64,000 nucleotides of DNA from Rickettsiaceae bacterium (GCA_024236375.1 JACKKP010000005.1:62001-126000), one strand, 5' to 3'; shown: positions 1-8,293, counted from the first letter of the stretch. Numbers and translations: made by a program. Notes: generated from the sequence alone by a model not told the origin.

Positions 1-821
1 AATTTGGCGCTGATATAATTCGCTACTGGTCTTCTAATGCAAGGTTAGGGGCTGATACAGCATATTCAAGCGACATCATGAAAAACGGCAGAAGGCTGGT
101 GAATAAATTATATAATGCAGCAAAATTTACTTCGCAATATTTTGGTTCCATACCAGATAATATCAAACAGCAAGATTTTGTTGATGCAAAACACCTGGTT
201 TGCTGTGATATAGATAAGTATTTTTTAATTAAATTATCTGATCTTATTGCAGAAGTGACTCATGCATTTGATAATTATGAATATGCAACTGCTATTTCCA
301 AATCAGAACATTTTTTCTGGAATATATTTTGTGATAATTATTTAGAAATAGTCAAAACTAGAGCTTATAACGAAGATAATAATAACCACAAAGGTGCTCA
401 AAGTGCTCATATAACATTATATTATGCTTTTAAGGTATTATTAAAATTATTTGCACCCTTTCTTCCACATATTACTGAAGAATTATATAACCTATTATAT
501 GCTAGTAATGAATCTATACATGCTAAATCTAGTTGGCCACATTTAGAAGCACATTTTGATCAATTTGATCATACTGAATGCAATATATTGTTTTCTATTA
601 TTGAATTAGTGAGAAAAATTAAGGCGCGTGATAATCTTTCTATTAAAGCAGGCATAAAATATATTGAAATTACTAAGCAGATTAATTCTGTGGACTTAAT
701 TCAAGATTTAAAAAATGTAATTTCTGCAAAAGAAATAAAATTTACTAAATTTTTATCTGATCAAAGTCAAGATTTATCAATCAATGATTTATATATAAAT
801 GTAGTTTATGACAAAGATTAG
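1..821 (+). CDS. valS: Valine--tRNA ligase, C-terminal part (cut by window start)
   Basis: Charges tRNA-Val with valine in the cytoplasm. Only the C-terminal part is present. The reading frame is open from base 3, where it encodes FGADIIRYWSSNARLGADT, the end of the catalytic domain of class I Val/Ile/Leu synthetases. It is followed by the anticodon-binding helical domain (FAPFLPHITEELYNLL and SSWPHL are typical landmarks). The ATG at 78 is internal, not a start. The protein ends without an obvious long C-terminal coiled-coil arm, as in short ValS forms. It converges with glnQ. Identification is by recognised motifs and is firm; the N-terminal HIGH and KMSKS regions lie outside the window. 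Confidence 0.93.
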   Translation, partial: FGADIIRYWSSNARLGADTAYSSDIMKNGRRLVNKLYNAAKFTSQYFGSIPDNIKQQDFVDAKHLVCCDIDKYFLIKLSDLIAEVTHAFDNYEYATAISKSEHFFWNIFCDNYLEIVKTRAYNEDNNNHKGAQSAHITLYYAFKVLLKLFAPFLPHITEELYNLLYASNESIHAKSSWPHLEAHFDQFDHTECNILFSIIELVRKIKARDNLSIKAGIKYIEITKQINSVDLIQDLKNVISAKEIKFTKFLSDQSQDLSINDLYINVVYDKD

Positions 822-951
822 AGTATACGCTAGTAGTAATTAGCTCTATCAGAAATATGTAGTATTAGCTAAAATAGCTTATTACTAGATCTAATAAGGT
901 ACAAATATTTTCTTATAAAACTATAAATCAGAGATTATATTTAGTAACAAC

Positions 952-1674
952 TTAAATTAAATCTCCAACATTATCTAAAAATAATCTAGCCCTGTGAGAT
1001 ATTGATTTAGTAAAAAATTGCTTAGCAGGCTCATCTGACAGCACCACTCCTTTATCCATAAAAATCACCCTATCAGCAATTACTTTAGCAAATTTTATAT
1101 GATGCGTGACTATAATCATGCTCATTTGGGACTTTAGCGCTTGGATAATATTGATTATATCTTTTACAACTTCTGGATCTAGTGCAGAAGTTGGTTCATC
1201 AAACAGAATCATTTCTGGATCCATCATTAAAGCTCTGCAAATAGCTACTCTTTGTTTTTGTCCTCCCGATAATTCATTTGGCATCGAATATGCTTTCTCT
1301 TCCATACCAAAGCTTTTGAGCAAATCTAGAGCTTTTGTTTGCATTTGCTTATAATTTTTTTTCATTACATGCAATGGCGCATAAAGAAGATTAGTTAATA
1401 CATCCATATGTGGAAATAAATTAAATTGCTGGAATACCATGCCAATCTTAAAACATAACTTACTTCTATTATTTTTGGATAATTTTTGTCCGTTAATTAT
1501 AACTGAACCATGAGTAGGAACTTCAAGGTTATTTATACACCGAAGTAAAGTAGATTTACCACTTCCTGAAGAACCAATAATTACTGTAGTTTCTCTTTTA
1601 TCGAATGTTAGACTAACATTGCTGATAGCAGCATTATCATTATAATTTTTTGTAACTTGGTCCAATATTATCAT
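952..1674 (-). CDS. glnQ: Polar amino-acid ABC importer, ATP-binding protein
   Basis: ATPase of a polar amino-acid (glutamine/arginine-type) importer on the inner face of the inner membrane. Visible motifs are Walker A GSSGSGKST (about residues 34-42), Q-loop FQQFNLFPH, signature LSGGQKQR, Walker B ILFDEPTSALD and the H-loop VTHH. The length of 240 residues is normal for GlnQ/HisP. Its start overlaps the stop of the permease gene by four bases, so the two are translationally coupled. No substrate-binding protein is encoded beside them. The exact amino acid transported cannot be read from sequence. Confidence 0.9.
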   Translation of the reverse strand: MIILDQVTKNYNDNAAISNVSLTFDKRETTVIIGSSGSGKSTLLRCINNLEVPTHGSVIINGQKLSKNNRSKLCFKIGMVFQQFNLFPHMDVLTNLLYAPLHVMKKNYKQMQTKALDLLKSFGMEEKAYSMPNELSGGQKQRVAICRALMMDPEMILFDEPTSALDPEVVKDIINIIQALKSQMSMIIVTHHIKFAKVIADRVIFMDKGVVLSDEPAKQFFTKSISHRARLFLDNVGDLI

Positions 1675-2327
1675 ATAGCTAACCGTTTTTCTAACGCTAA
1701 AGAGAAGCTGCTAATGATCAGCACTAATATATAATAAGAAAGGGCAGCAGTAACCATCGGCATAAAAAAATCAAAAGTCTCTGCTGAAATAATCTGAGCA
1801 CGACGCATTAAATCCATGCCCCCAATAATAGAAATTAATGCTGATTCTTTTACTAAATTTATTAACTCGTTCACAAGCGCTGGCAAAATATATCGAAAGG
1901 CCTGAGGCAATATTATATCTTTCATACGAAGTAGCGGGTTAATACCTAGAGCTTTTGCCGCCTCTATCTGTCCAGGATTCACAGATTCAAGCCCTGCTCT
2001 AATAATTTCTGAAATATACGCTCCAGAATTAAGAGAAAAAGCCACTATACCTGCAAAAAATATGTTCAATCTAATATCGAATACACTTGGTAGCACAAAA
2101 TAATATACCATATATAACTGGATTAATACCGGCGTACCTCTGAATATAGAGGTATAAGCATGAGCAAAAATACGCAATGTTCTTAAGTCTAATACTTTAC
2201 AAATTGCCAATCCTGAACCAATGATCAGGCCAAAAAATACTGAGATAATGCTATATTCCAAAGTCACTAGCACACCTTTCATAATGAAAATTCCGTGCGG
2301 AATAAAAGATATTATTTCGTTATACAT
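1671..2327 (-). CDS. glnP: Polar amino-acid ABC importer, permease
   Basis: Membrane subunit of the importer served by the adjoining ATPase. The 218 residues hold about five hydrophobic segments and the EAA loop that contacts the ATPase (EAAKALGINPLLRMKDIILP). The N-terminal region is of the HisM/GlnP/ArtQ type (LVTLEYSIISVFFGLIIGSG). It is the first gene of a two-gene operon and overlaps glnQ by four bases. In an intracellular bacterium it probably imports host glutamine or a related amino acid; substrate is inferred, family is firm. Confidence 0.9.
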   Translation of the reverse strand: MYNEIISFIPHGIFIMKGVLVTLEYSIISVFFGLIIGSGLAICKVLDLRTLRIFAHAYTSIFRGTPVLIQLYMVYYFVLPSVFDIRLNIFFAGIVAFSLNSGAYISEIIRAGLESVNPGQIEAAKALGINPLLRMKDIILPQAFRYILPALVNELINLVKESALISIIGGMDLMRRAQIISAETFDFFMPMVTAALSYYILVLIISSFSLALEKRLAI

Positions 2328-2473
2328 CTATTCTTAATATAAAATTTATGAAGTAAAAAGTGCAATTATTTTGATGCGAAGAACAAAAAAACAACTATAT
2401 TATAAATGTTATTTTATTATCATATCATAAATCACGAATCATTAAATTACTATATATTTCTTATAATTCAAGC

Positions 2474-2829
2474 TTTAATATTTAATGTCATTAGTCTGAT
2501 TTGATAATTTTAGATATACAAAATTGTACCCAAGACATCACAGCTTATAGTTATAATTTTATCTAATTAATTTATTGTTAATAGTATCGCTGCAGTTAAG
2601 TTATACTAAAAATATATAAACTAAAATTATATCTTATTAATAATGGCAGATCAAATTCATAATCCAGACAAAGAAGCTTTTATCACGACATTAAATAATA
2701 TAGTGAAGCGTGATAATATAGTGAAGCGTGATAATATAGTGAAGCGTGATAATATAAAAGAGCTAGATCAATATTGGAAATATTGTGAACGAATAGTTAG
2801 CGAGATCAAAGACGAACAACAAATTAATG
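2474..2829 (+). repeat. Duplicated promoter/5'-gene segment, copy 1
   Basis: This 356-bp segment is identical to the 338-bp segment at 3511-3848, except that it carries one extra 18-bp unit. It includes 169 bp upstream of the start codon plus the first 62 codons of the downstream gene, so the regulatory region was copied together with the coding start. The 315-bp gap between glnP and the next gene holds mostly this repeat. A TATACT box lies about 35 bases before the ATG, without a well-spaced -35 match. Confidence 0.95.
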
Positions 2830-3506
2830 CCAATTCCTCAAAGATAACTTCACCAATTGAGCTATCAAGTTTTGTGGTGGAAGACATAAAAGACACGTTC
2901 AACTTATCAAAAGACCAAACAAAAGATGTCAGCCAAGTAGTAGGAGCATATATTGAACAACAAATAAATAAATATGTACAAGCTGCTGCAGAAAACAAAG
3001 TAGATATGAGCTCTATACCAACTCACCAAAATTTAGGTGATGTAATAGAATCAACTGCTAATAAAAATATCCGCGAGTATAATGAAGAAGCTAAAAAACT
3101 AGACCAAAAAGAAGCCCAGGAAGCAACAAAAAAAGGACAAAATAGCCTCAAAGAAAAAATTTATGATAACAATATTGATATAATAAAAGATTTAAAGAAA
3201 CAATTTATAATAATACAACAAGAACTCAAAAATCTGGCCTTGAAAATTCTTGAGTTACAAGAACAAGTTCTGTTATTGATAACTATAAACCGTAATACAA
3301 ATAATCTAAAAAAAAATTTAGATGACACAAGAGTTTCATTAAATCCATCAGGTCAGAACTTAGATACTAAAAATTTATCAATTCAAGACATTGACCATAG
3401 TACTGTTAATTCAACAAATATAAGCAATACTCAGCGATCTCAAATTGATAAAATGACAACGAAGCTGAGGCGGCCAGCAAAGAATTATACTTCTTATACA
3501 AGATAA
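2643..3506 (+). CDS. Repeat-family protein 1 of accessory cluster (unknown function)
   Basis: I do not recognise a known family. The 287-residue protein is rich in Lys, Gln, Asn and Glu, mostly helical, with no signal peptide. Residues 19-36 are three perfect NIVKRD repeats. Around residue 86 there is FNLSKDQ, a motif that recurs in the sister genes. Residues 1-170 match the next gene (first 164 residues there), but the C-terminal part is different: about residues 178-235 form a heptad-like Leu/Ile-rich coiled coil (LKNLALKILELQEQVLLL). The tail is basic and tyrosine-containing (KLRRPAKNYTSYTR). Modular N-terminus plus exchanged C-terminus suggests a diversifying, possibly secreted protein; this is inference. 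Confidence 0.75.
   Translation: MADQIHNPDKEAFITTLNNIVKRDNIVKRDNIVKRDNIKELDQYWKYCERIVSEIKDEQQINANSSKITSPIELSSFVVEDIKDTFNLSKDQTKDVSQVVGAYIEQQINKYVQAAAENKVDMSSIPTHQNLGDVIESTANKNIREYNEEAKKLDQKEAQEATKKGQNSLKEKIYDNNIDIIKDLKKQFIIIQQELKNLALKILELQEQVLLLITINRNTNNLKKNLDDTRVSLNPSGQNLDTKNLSIQDIDHSTVNSTNISNTQRSQIDKMTTKLRRPAKNYTSYTR
2697..2750 (+). repeat. 18-bp in-frame tandem repeat, three units
   Basis: Three perfect copies of aatatagtgaagcgtgat encode NIVKRD three times, followed by a partial fourth unit. The sister gene has only two units (3734-3769). The difference is a whole unit and keeps the frame, as expected from slipped-strand copying. Confidence 0.97.
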
Positions 3507-3510
3507 AAAA

Positions 3511-3848
3511 TTTAATATTTAATGTCATTAGTCTGATTTGATAATTTTAGATATACAAAATTGTACCCAAGACATCACAGCTTATAGTTATAATTTTATC
3601 TAATTAATTTATTGTTAATAGTATCGCTGCAGTTAAGTTATACTAAAAATATATAAACTAAAATTATATCTTATTAATAATGGCAGATCAAATTCATAAT
3701 CCAGACAAAGAAGCTTTTATCACGACATTAAATAATATAGTGAAGCGTGATAATATAGTGAAGCGTGATAATATAAAAGAGCTAGATCAATATTGGAAAT
3801 ATTGTGAACGAATAGTTAGCGAGATCAAAGACGAACAACAAATTAATG
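3511..3848 (+). repeat. Duplicated promoter/5'-gene segment, copy 2
   Basis: Second copy of the segment at 2474-2829, identical apart from one missing 18-bp unit. It starts five bases after the stop codon of the preceding gene and runs 169 bp to the start codon and then 56 codons into the gene. A further identical block of 114 bp (3012-3125 and 4031-4144) follows after about 180 bp of visibly diverged sequence. Confidence 0.95.
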
Positions 3849-4615
3849 TAAATTCTTCAAAAATCACTTCACCAATTCAACTTTCAAGCTTTGTAGTGGA
3901 AGACATGAAAGATACGTTTAACTTATCAAACGAACAAAAAAAAGACGTTAGCCAAGTAGTAGGAGCATATATTGAACAACAAGTAAATAAATATATACAA
4001 TCTGCCCCAGAAAACAAAGTAGATATGAAATCTATACCAACTCACCAAAATTTAGGTGATGTAATAGAATCAACTGCTAATAAAAATATCCGCGAGTATA
4101 ATGAAGAAGCTAAAAAACTAGACCAAAAAGAAGCCCAGGAAGCAATAAAAAAAGAACAAAATAGCCTCAAAGCACAAACTACAAAAAAAACTACAATTAA
4201 GAAACACTTAAATAAAACAATTAAGAAACATGCAAATAACACATTGGCAAAGAGCCGCAAAGAGGTCACCAAACCGATTAGAATTTTAAGAAATAATCTT
4301 GATAAATATTTAAATGACGGAGGAGTCAAATTAGATCCGTTTAAAAATAGCGCTATTCATACTTCTCCTCAAAGTCCCCATACTAAATTTATATCAGGTA
4401 AAACTCCCTCTACTCCTAATTCAAAAGACATAAAAAATTCTAATAAATCTATTAGAAAACGCGCTTCAGTAAAAACAATGAATACTATTGATGATATAAC
4501 AGAAAAAATGAACGCAGCAAAAAATTTAACTAAAAATGTTAAATCTATACCAAAGGCTGTTGCCTCAACAGTTAAAATAGCCTTCAACAGCAAAAGAGGC
4601 TATCCTAAAATATAA
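3680..4615 (+). CDS. Repeat-family protein 2 of accessory cluster (unknown function)
   Basis: A 311-residue paralogue of the preceding gene. Residues 1-164 match its N-terminal module, with two instead of three NIVKRD units and the motif FNLSNEQ at residue 80. After the shared NSLK the sequence changes completely to a very basic Lys/Thr/Asn-rich region (KKHLNKTIKKHANNT), a Ser/Pro-rich stretch and a C-terminal helix ending in SKRGYPKI. No transmembrane segment, signal peptide or enzyme motif is visible. The high net positive charge could suit nucleic-acid binding or a type IV secretion signal at the C-terminus. Both ideas are inference; family membership with its neighbour is certain. Confidence 0.75.
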   Translation: MADQIHNPDKEAFITTLNNIVKRDNIVKRDNIKELDQYWKYCERIVSEIKDEQQINVNSSKITSPIQLSSFVVEDMKDTFNLSNEQKKDVSQVVGAYIEQQVNKYIQSAPENKVDMKSIPTHQNLGDVIESTANKNIREYNEEAKKLDQKEAQEAIKKEQNSLKAQTTKKTTIKKHLNKTIKKHANNTLAKSRKEVTKPIRILRNNLDKYLNDGGVKLDPFKNSAIHTSPQSPHTKFISGKTPSTPNSKDIKNSNKSIRKRASVKTMNTIDDITEKMNAAKNLTKNVKSIPKAVASTVKIAFNSKRGYPKI

Positions 4616-4839
4616 AATAGAATGTGGACTGATTTTAGTATCTCAGAAGAAATATTACAATTATCTGTAAAACAACAATTCACGCTCTCAATTTAATGCC
4701 AAAAATTAGTTTTTATAAAATTAATGTCAGATAAAGGCCACAGATTATATAATAAATTAATAAAACTATACTGTATTAAATTTAAATTAGTGTTTTGATG
4801 ATATAATGAATAGTAAATATTAATAAAGTACACTGTAAT

Positions 4840-6576
4840 ATGGCCAATGACTTAGAAACTGCTCTAAATATGATAGAAATGGGTAAAGATCACTTAACAA
4901 AAGAACTGCAGAGCGACAATAAAGCAATTGATTCATTTATCAAGAGTGTTAAAACCGATTACAAAAACTTTAAAGATCCAGATGCTCAAAACTTAGTGCC
5001 GCTAAAACAAAATCTAGAAAACTTATACCAAAAAATAGGTGAGGGCTTAGCAGATTTAGCAAATGAGTTAAATTTAAATCCAGAGCAAAAAAACAAAGCC
5101 ACCGAGATAATAGCAAAAATTACTAATCTTGCTGTAGAATCATCGGACTTGACACCCTTACACTTAGACTCAGCAAAACAAATTATAGTTAAACATGCAA
5201 ATCAAAATTATGACTCAGCAAAACAAATTACAGCTGAACATAAAGATTATAACACAGTAATTAACGATTTACCCGCTGAGCCAAATTCTAAAGAACAGCA
5301 AACGAAAGAGCAATATATAGAGGCTATTGACAAGGTAATTTCTTCAAAGTCCGAAGATAAATTAAACAAAATTGCAAAGTTAAATGCTAAATTACAAAAA
5401 GATTTAAAACTTGATGACCAACAAATTAATGAGCTCAATACAGCTTTTGGAGATCATATAGACAAAAACATAAGTAGTTTTGCAAATAGTTTAGAAAAAC
5501 ATCCTCTTCCAAAGAGTAATTTATCTCTTGCTGAAAAAATTACTCGATACTTAAATGATAAAACTGCAGAATTTAGTGCAAAACAAAGTAATTGGCAGCT
5601 GATAGACAAAGCAAAGGATGCTAAACAAAGAATAACAACAACTGTTAGAAACCCTCAAAAAGCCTCACTTAAGTGGCAAAAACCAGAGACACAAACGCCG
5701 ACAATAACAAAAAAGTCCGAAAAACAGAAGAAAAATATTATTGGCAGCTCTCGCAACAACACGGATATCAGTAAGAAAGCTAAAAAAACTAATATTCGAA
5801 CACTGGCTAATAATGCTACTAAAGTTGTCAGGAATGAAGCGGAAAATATAATAGAAGCTGCACAGAATACATTAGTAGATAACTATAATAATGCAAGAGA
5901 GACAAGTATAAAAAAAGTCCAAAACTTAGGAGACAAAGTGGTCAACGCAAGTCACGATCTCAAGGACAGAAAAGATCAATTCATAAAGAACTTGAATAAT
6001 GCTCCTAAAGTTGCCAAGAATCAAGCGGAAAATATAATAGAAGCTGCACAGGGTAAATTAGTAGATAACTATAATAATGCGATAGAGACAGGCATCAGAA
6101 AGGCAAAAAACTTAGGAGACAAAGTGGTCAAAGCAAGTCACGGTCTCAAGGATAGAAAAGATCAAATCACTGAGCAGGTGAAAAATGCAAAAACTACATT
6201 GCAGAACAACACGGAGGAAATTCAAACTCAACTAAGTTTAAGAAAAATAACTTACGGCAGTGATATAAAGGACATCAAGAAATCAGCACACGCTCTACTC
6301 AAACAAAGTGGAAGACAGCTAAAAAGAGGAAATATAATATCTTTAGATCCAAATGAAAAAGAGAAAATGATAAACACTACAAAAAGAGTGGCCCATGACG
6401 CTCAGAAAGATATAAAACAAATTGGAGGTAAGTTAAATGCATTTACAAAAGCAACAGCTGAACAAATTGGAACAGCTGCGCTAAGTACAATAAACAATAC
6501 TAAGCCCCTTGTAACAAAGGCATTGAATAAATTCATAGGTAAAAAAAATGACCCAGAAACCAGAAGGGGGAGGTAA
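4840..6576 (+). CDS. Large repeat-family protein 3 of accessory cluster (unknown function)
   Basis: A 578-residue, almost wholly helical, hydrophilic protein with no recognised domain. The family motif occurs twice, as LNLNPEQ near residue 77 and LKLDDQQ near residue 189. A short DSAKQI repeat with a 15-residue period lies near residues 110-130. Residues 325-448 are two tandem 62-residue repeats containing ENIIEAAQ, LVDNYNNA, NLGDKVV and LKDRKDQ. The tail, ALNKFIGKKNDPETRRGR, resembles the tail of the next gene. Ala/Lys-rich repeats of this sort resemble extended amphipathic helices. A secreted or surface-interacting role is possible but unproven. Confidence 0.75.
   Translation: MANDLETALNMIEMGKDHLTKELQSDNKAIDSFIKSVKTDYKNFKDPDAQNLVPLKQNLENLYQKIGEGLADLANELNLNPEQKNKATEIIAKITNLAVESSDLTPLHLDSAKQIIVKHANQNYDSAKQITAEHKDYNTVINDLPAEPNSKEQQTKEQYIEAIDKVISSKSEDKLNKIAKLNAKLQKDLKLDDQQINELNTAFGDHIDKNISSFANSLEKHPLPKSNLSLAEKITRYLNDKTAEFSAKQSNWQLIDKAKDAKQRITTTVRNPQKASLKWQKPETQTPTITKKSEKQKKNIIGSSRNNTDISKKAKKTNIRTLANNATKVVRNEAENIIEAAQNTLVDNYNNARETSIKKVQNLGDKVVNASHDLKDRKDQFIKNLNNAPKVAKNQAENIIEAAQGKLVDNYNNAIETGIRKAKNLGDKVVKASHGLKDRKDQITEQVKNAKTTLQNNTEEIQTQLSLRKITYGSDIKDIKKSAHALLKQSGRQLKRGNIISLDPNEKEKMINTTKRVAHDAQKDIKQIGGKLNAFTKATAEQIGTAALSTINNTKPLVTKALNKFIGKKNDPETRRGR
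5812..6183 (+). repeat. Two tandem 186-bp coding repeats
   Basis: Units at 5812-5997 and 5998-6183 align over their whole length in frame (62 residues each) with scattered substitutions. The first bases of a third unit (aatgc) follow. They encode amphipathic helical repeats in the large family protein. Confidence 0.93.
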
Positions 6577-6653
6577 TATAATGAATCACTCTACAAACAA
6601 TTTATAAGACAAATTAATAAAATAAAATTATAGAACAAGAGAAAAATTATGGC
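6563..6653 (+). repeat. Duplicated spacer cassette, copy 1
   Basis: A 91-bp segment covering the last four or so codons of one gene, the spacer and the first bases of the next. It is repeated at 7106-7196 with two mismatches. Both copies begin in the Gly-Arg-coding gaagggggagg and end in ATGGC. Inside the spacer an eight-codon ORF (ATGAATCAC to a stop) is kept in both copies, with the stop changed from TAA to TGA. Confidence 0.93.
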
Positions 6654-7119
6654 AGATAAAAATACACCTGAGGTGACAAATGTCGATAAAATAAATGCTG
6701 CCAAAAAAAATGTTAAAGAAGCATTAACGCTTGCTATAGAAAATCCTACTGACTCTAGGATAAAAACTGCAGCTAATACAATTGTAATAGCAAACGAACT
6801 TGTTAAAGGTGATCCACAAGCTAGTCAAGCTTTGCAACAAATAAGATCTGATGCGGTAAAGAATGAGTCTAGAGAATTTACGCAACAACTTGAAGGTAAA
6901 ATAAAACAACAAGTATCTAACATACAAAAATGGCACTCTAAAGCCGAGCAGCAGACATCAAAAATTTCTGGCCAACCAAAACCTAAACTCTCTATAGCCG
7001 CAAAAGCTGCGGCCGCAAGACTTGGGGAAGCTGCACGAAGTGCAACTGCAAGATCTAAGGAAGCTATAACAACGGCATTGAATAAATTCAAAGGTAAAGA
7101 CAGCGGAAGGGGGAGGTAA
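6649..7119 (+). CDS. Small repeat-family protein 4 of accessory cluster (unknown function)
   Basis: A 156-residue helical protein, Ala/Lys/Gln-rich, without signal peptide or known domain. The N-terminus MADKNTPEV resembles the MAD/MAN starts of the other cluster members. The C-terminal part is alanine-rich (AAKAAAARLGEAARSATAR) and closes with ALNKFKGKDSGRGR, nearly the same tail as the preceding gene. It lies 72 bp after that gene in a spacer that is itself duplicated on the other side, so these genes arose by tandem copying. The start was chosen because it sits at the same place in the duplicated spacer as the start of the next gene. Confidence 0.72.
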   Translation: MADKNTPEVTNVDKINAAKKNVKEALTLAIENPTDSRIKTAANTIVIANELVKGDPQASQALQQIRSDAVKNESREFTQQLEGKIKQQVSNIQKWHSKAEQQTSKISGQPKPKLSIAAKAAAARLGEAARSATARSKEAITTALNKFKGKDSGRGR

Positions 7120-7196
7120 TATAATGAATCACTTTACAAACAATTTATGAGACAAATTAATAAAATAAAATTATAGAACAAGAGAAAAATTATGGC
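7106..7196 (+). repeat. Duplicated spacer cassette, copy 2
   Basis: Second copy of the cassette at 6563-6653, with two substitutions (C to T in the mini-ORF, and A to G that converts its TAA stop to TGA). Confidence 0.93.
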
Positions 7197-7714
7197 CAAT
7201 AATTATAATGCCCAAGCAGAAGAAATTATCAAAAAATTTACTAAAAAGCAAAAAAATATCCAATCATTTGGTAATAACATAGGAATGTTAGTACAAAATG
7301 CAGTAGAAACTTATAATAAAGATAAACCTATGGCATCTATTATTCCTAATGAAAAGCTAGCACTTGAAGCTTTACACGCAAAAAGAAAATTTAAGCTTAA
7401 TGACGAAAAAACTCAGCTATTAACTTCAGCTATTAACTTCAGCTATTGCAGAATTGGCGTCAACTCAAGTCAACGAAAAAGCTAAAGATAAAGTAATACC
7501 AACCCAATATGCAACTCAAAATTTAAATGATAAATTGGCAGACGTGGAGAAAAAATATCCAGAAAAACAACAAAGAAACTCTATCTCAAAAACACTTATA
7601 AATAAAGCATCGCAACTAGGCACGATGATACGAAATGCTAAAAATAACGTTGCAAACAGAGTGCAAAAATTAAACCCATTGAGAAAAAAAGACCAAGGTC
7701 AAGGGCGTGGCTGA
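7192..7714 (+). pseudogene. Repeat-family gene 5, frameshifted by a 13-bp duplication
   Basis: Two overlapping frames (7192-7485, and a second one running to 7714) make one gene broken by a +1 shift. The shift lies exactly in a tandem duplication of cagctattaactt. Removing one 13-bp unit restores a continuous 169-residue protein running from LLTSAI straight into AELASTQVNEKA. The restored product has the family motif FKLNDEK at residue 67, an IPTQ segment comparable to the IPTH of the first two genes, and the basic tail KKDQGQGRG. As read, the protein would stop after 97 residues. The clean cause and the otherwise intact second half point to a recent, perhaps reversible, event. Confidence 0.88.
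7414..7447 (+). repeat. 13-bp tandem duplication causing a frameshift
   Basis: cagctattaactt occurs at 7414-7426 and 7427-7439, followed by cagctatt of a third partial unit. Thirteen is not a multiple of three, so the extra unit changes the reading frame. It could contract by slippage. Confidence 0.97.
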
Positions 7715-7885
7715 GGCCTAGTATAAATAAAAAATGTAAATATTACCTTATATTATTCGCTCTAATATTGCCAATATAGAAAATGCAGTAAACAACACAA
7801 AATCTAGAGCATAGAATTGGCCAGTTGAAATCATATCTAGTAAAATAATGTTAGCTTTGTTAGATTAAACTATATCTGATATAGG

Positions 7886-8293
7886 TTATTTAGCAGGGGA
7901 ATTATCATTTTCTGAAGTTTCTTCATCCGAACTAGGCTCAGTATTAACCTCAGCTTCAATATTTTCGCCACTATCTACTGCTATTTCTTCTGATTCAGCG
8001 TCACTCATATCATCTTCCTCAGCGTAAATCTGTTCCATCTCTTTCTTTTCTTCTTCTGTGCCTAAAGCATAGACACATAAATCTTCAAGTGGAATGCCAT
8101 CTTTTCTTGCGAGTTCTTGGAGTTTTGTAATAGCATCCATTACTTCAGGAGGAATGATTCCATTTCGTTCTTTAGTAAGCCAATCTGCCTGAAAATGCAA
8201 CGGGTGATGTTTTCCCTCTGGCTTCCCTATATATATAGTAAAAGGAGACATTTGCCCACCAAAATCACAATTAATCGAAAATTTCCTAGCCAA
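7886..8293 (-). CDS. DUF2610 domain protein
   Basis: A 135-residue protein of the DUF2610 family known from Rickettsiales; function unknown. The N-terminal 85 residues are the conserved domain (INCDFGGQMSPFTIYIGKP and HPLHFQADWLTKERNG are typical). The last 50 residues are strongly acidic and probably disordered. It has no signal peptide or membrane segment and stands alone, 80 bp from the SuhB-like gene on the same strand. The family assignment is from memory of the conserved block; nothing in the sequence shows its task. Confidence 0.8.
   Translation of the reverse strand: MARKFSINCDFGGQMSPFTIYIGKPEGKHHPLHFQADWLTKERNGIIPPEVMDAITKLQELARKDGIPLEDLCVYALGTEEEKKEMEQIYAEEDDMSDAESEEIAVDSGENIEAEVNTEPSSDEETSENDNSPAK

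Noticed and set aside
822..951. Possible terminator between valS and glnQ (agtaattagct / agcttattact)
   Set aside because: The arms match imperfectly and are more than 30 bases apart, with no T-run in either direction.
2697..2750. Short direct repeats considered as a CRISPR-like array
   Set aside because: The 18-bp units are directly adjacent with no spacers and are in frame within a coding sequence.
4042..4329. Minus-strand frame with hydrophobic product opposite the second family gene
   Set aside because: It is the antisense of a Lys-rich segment, which always reads as Phe/Leu-rich; it is a shadow.
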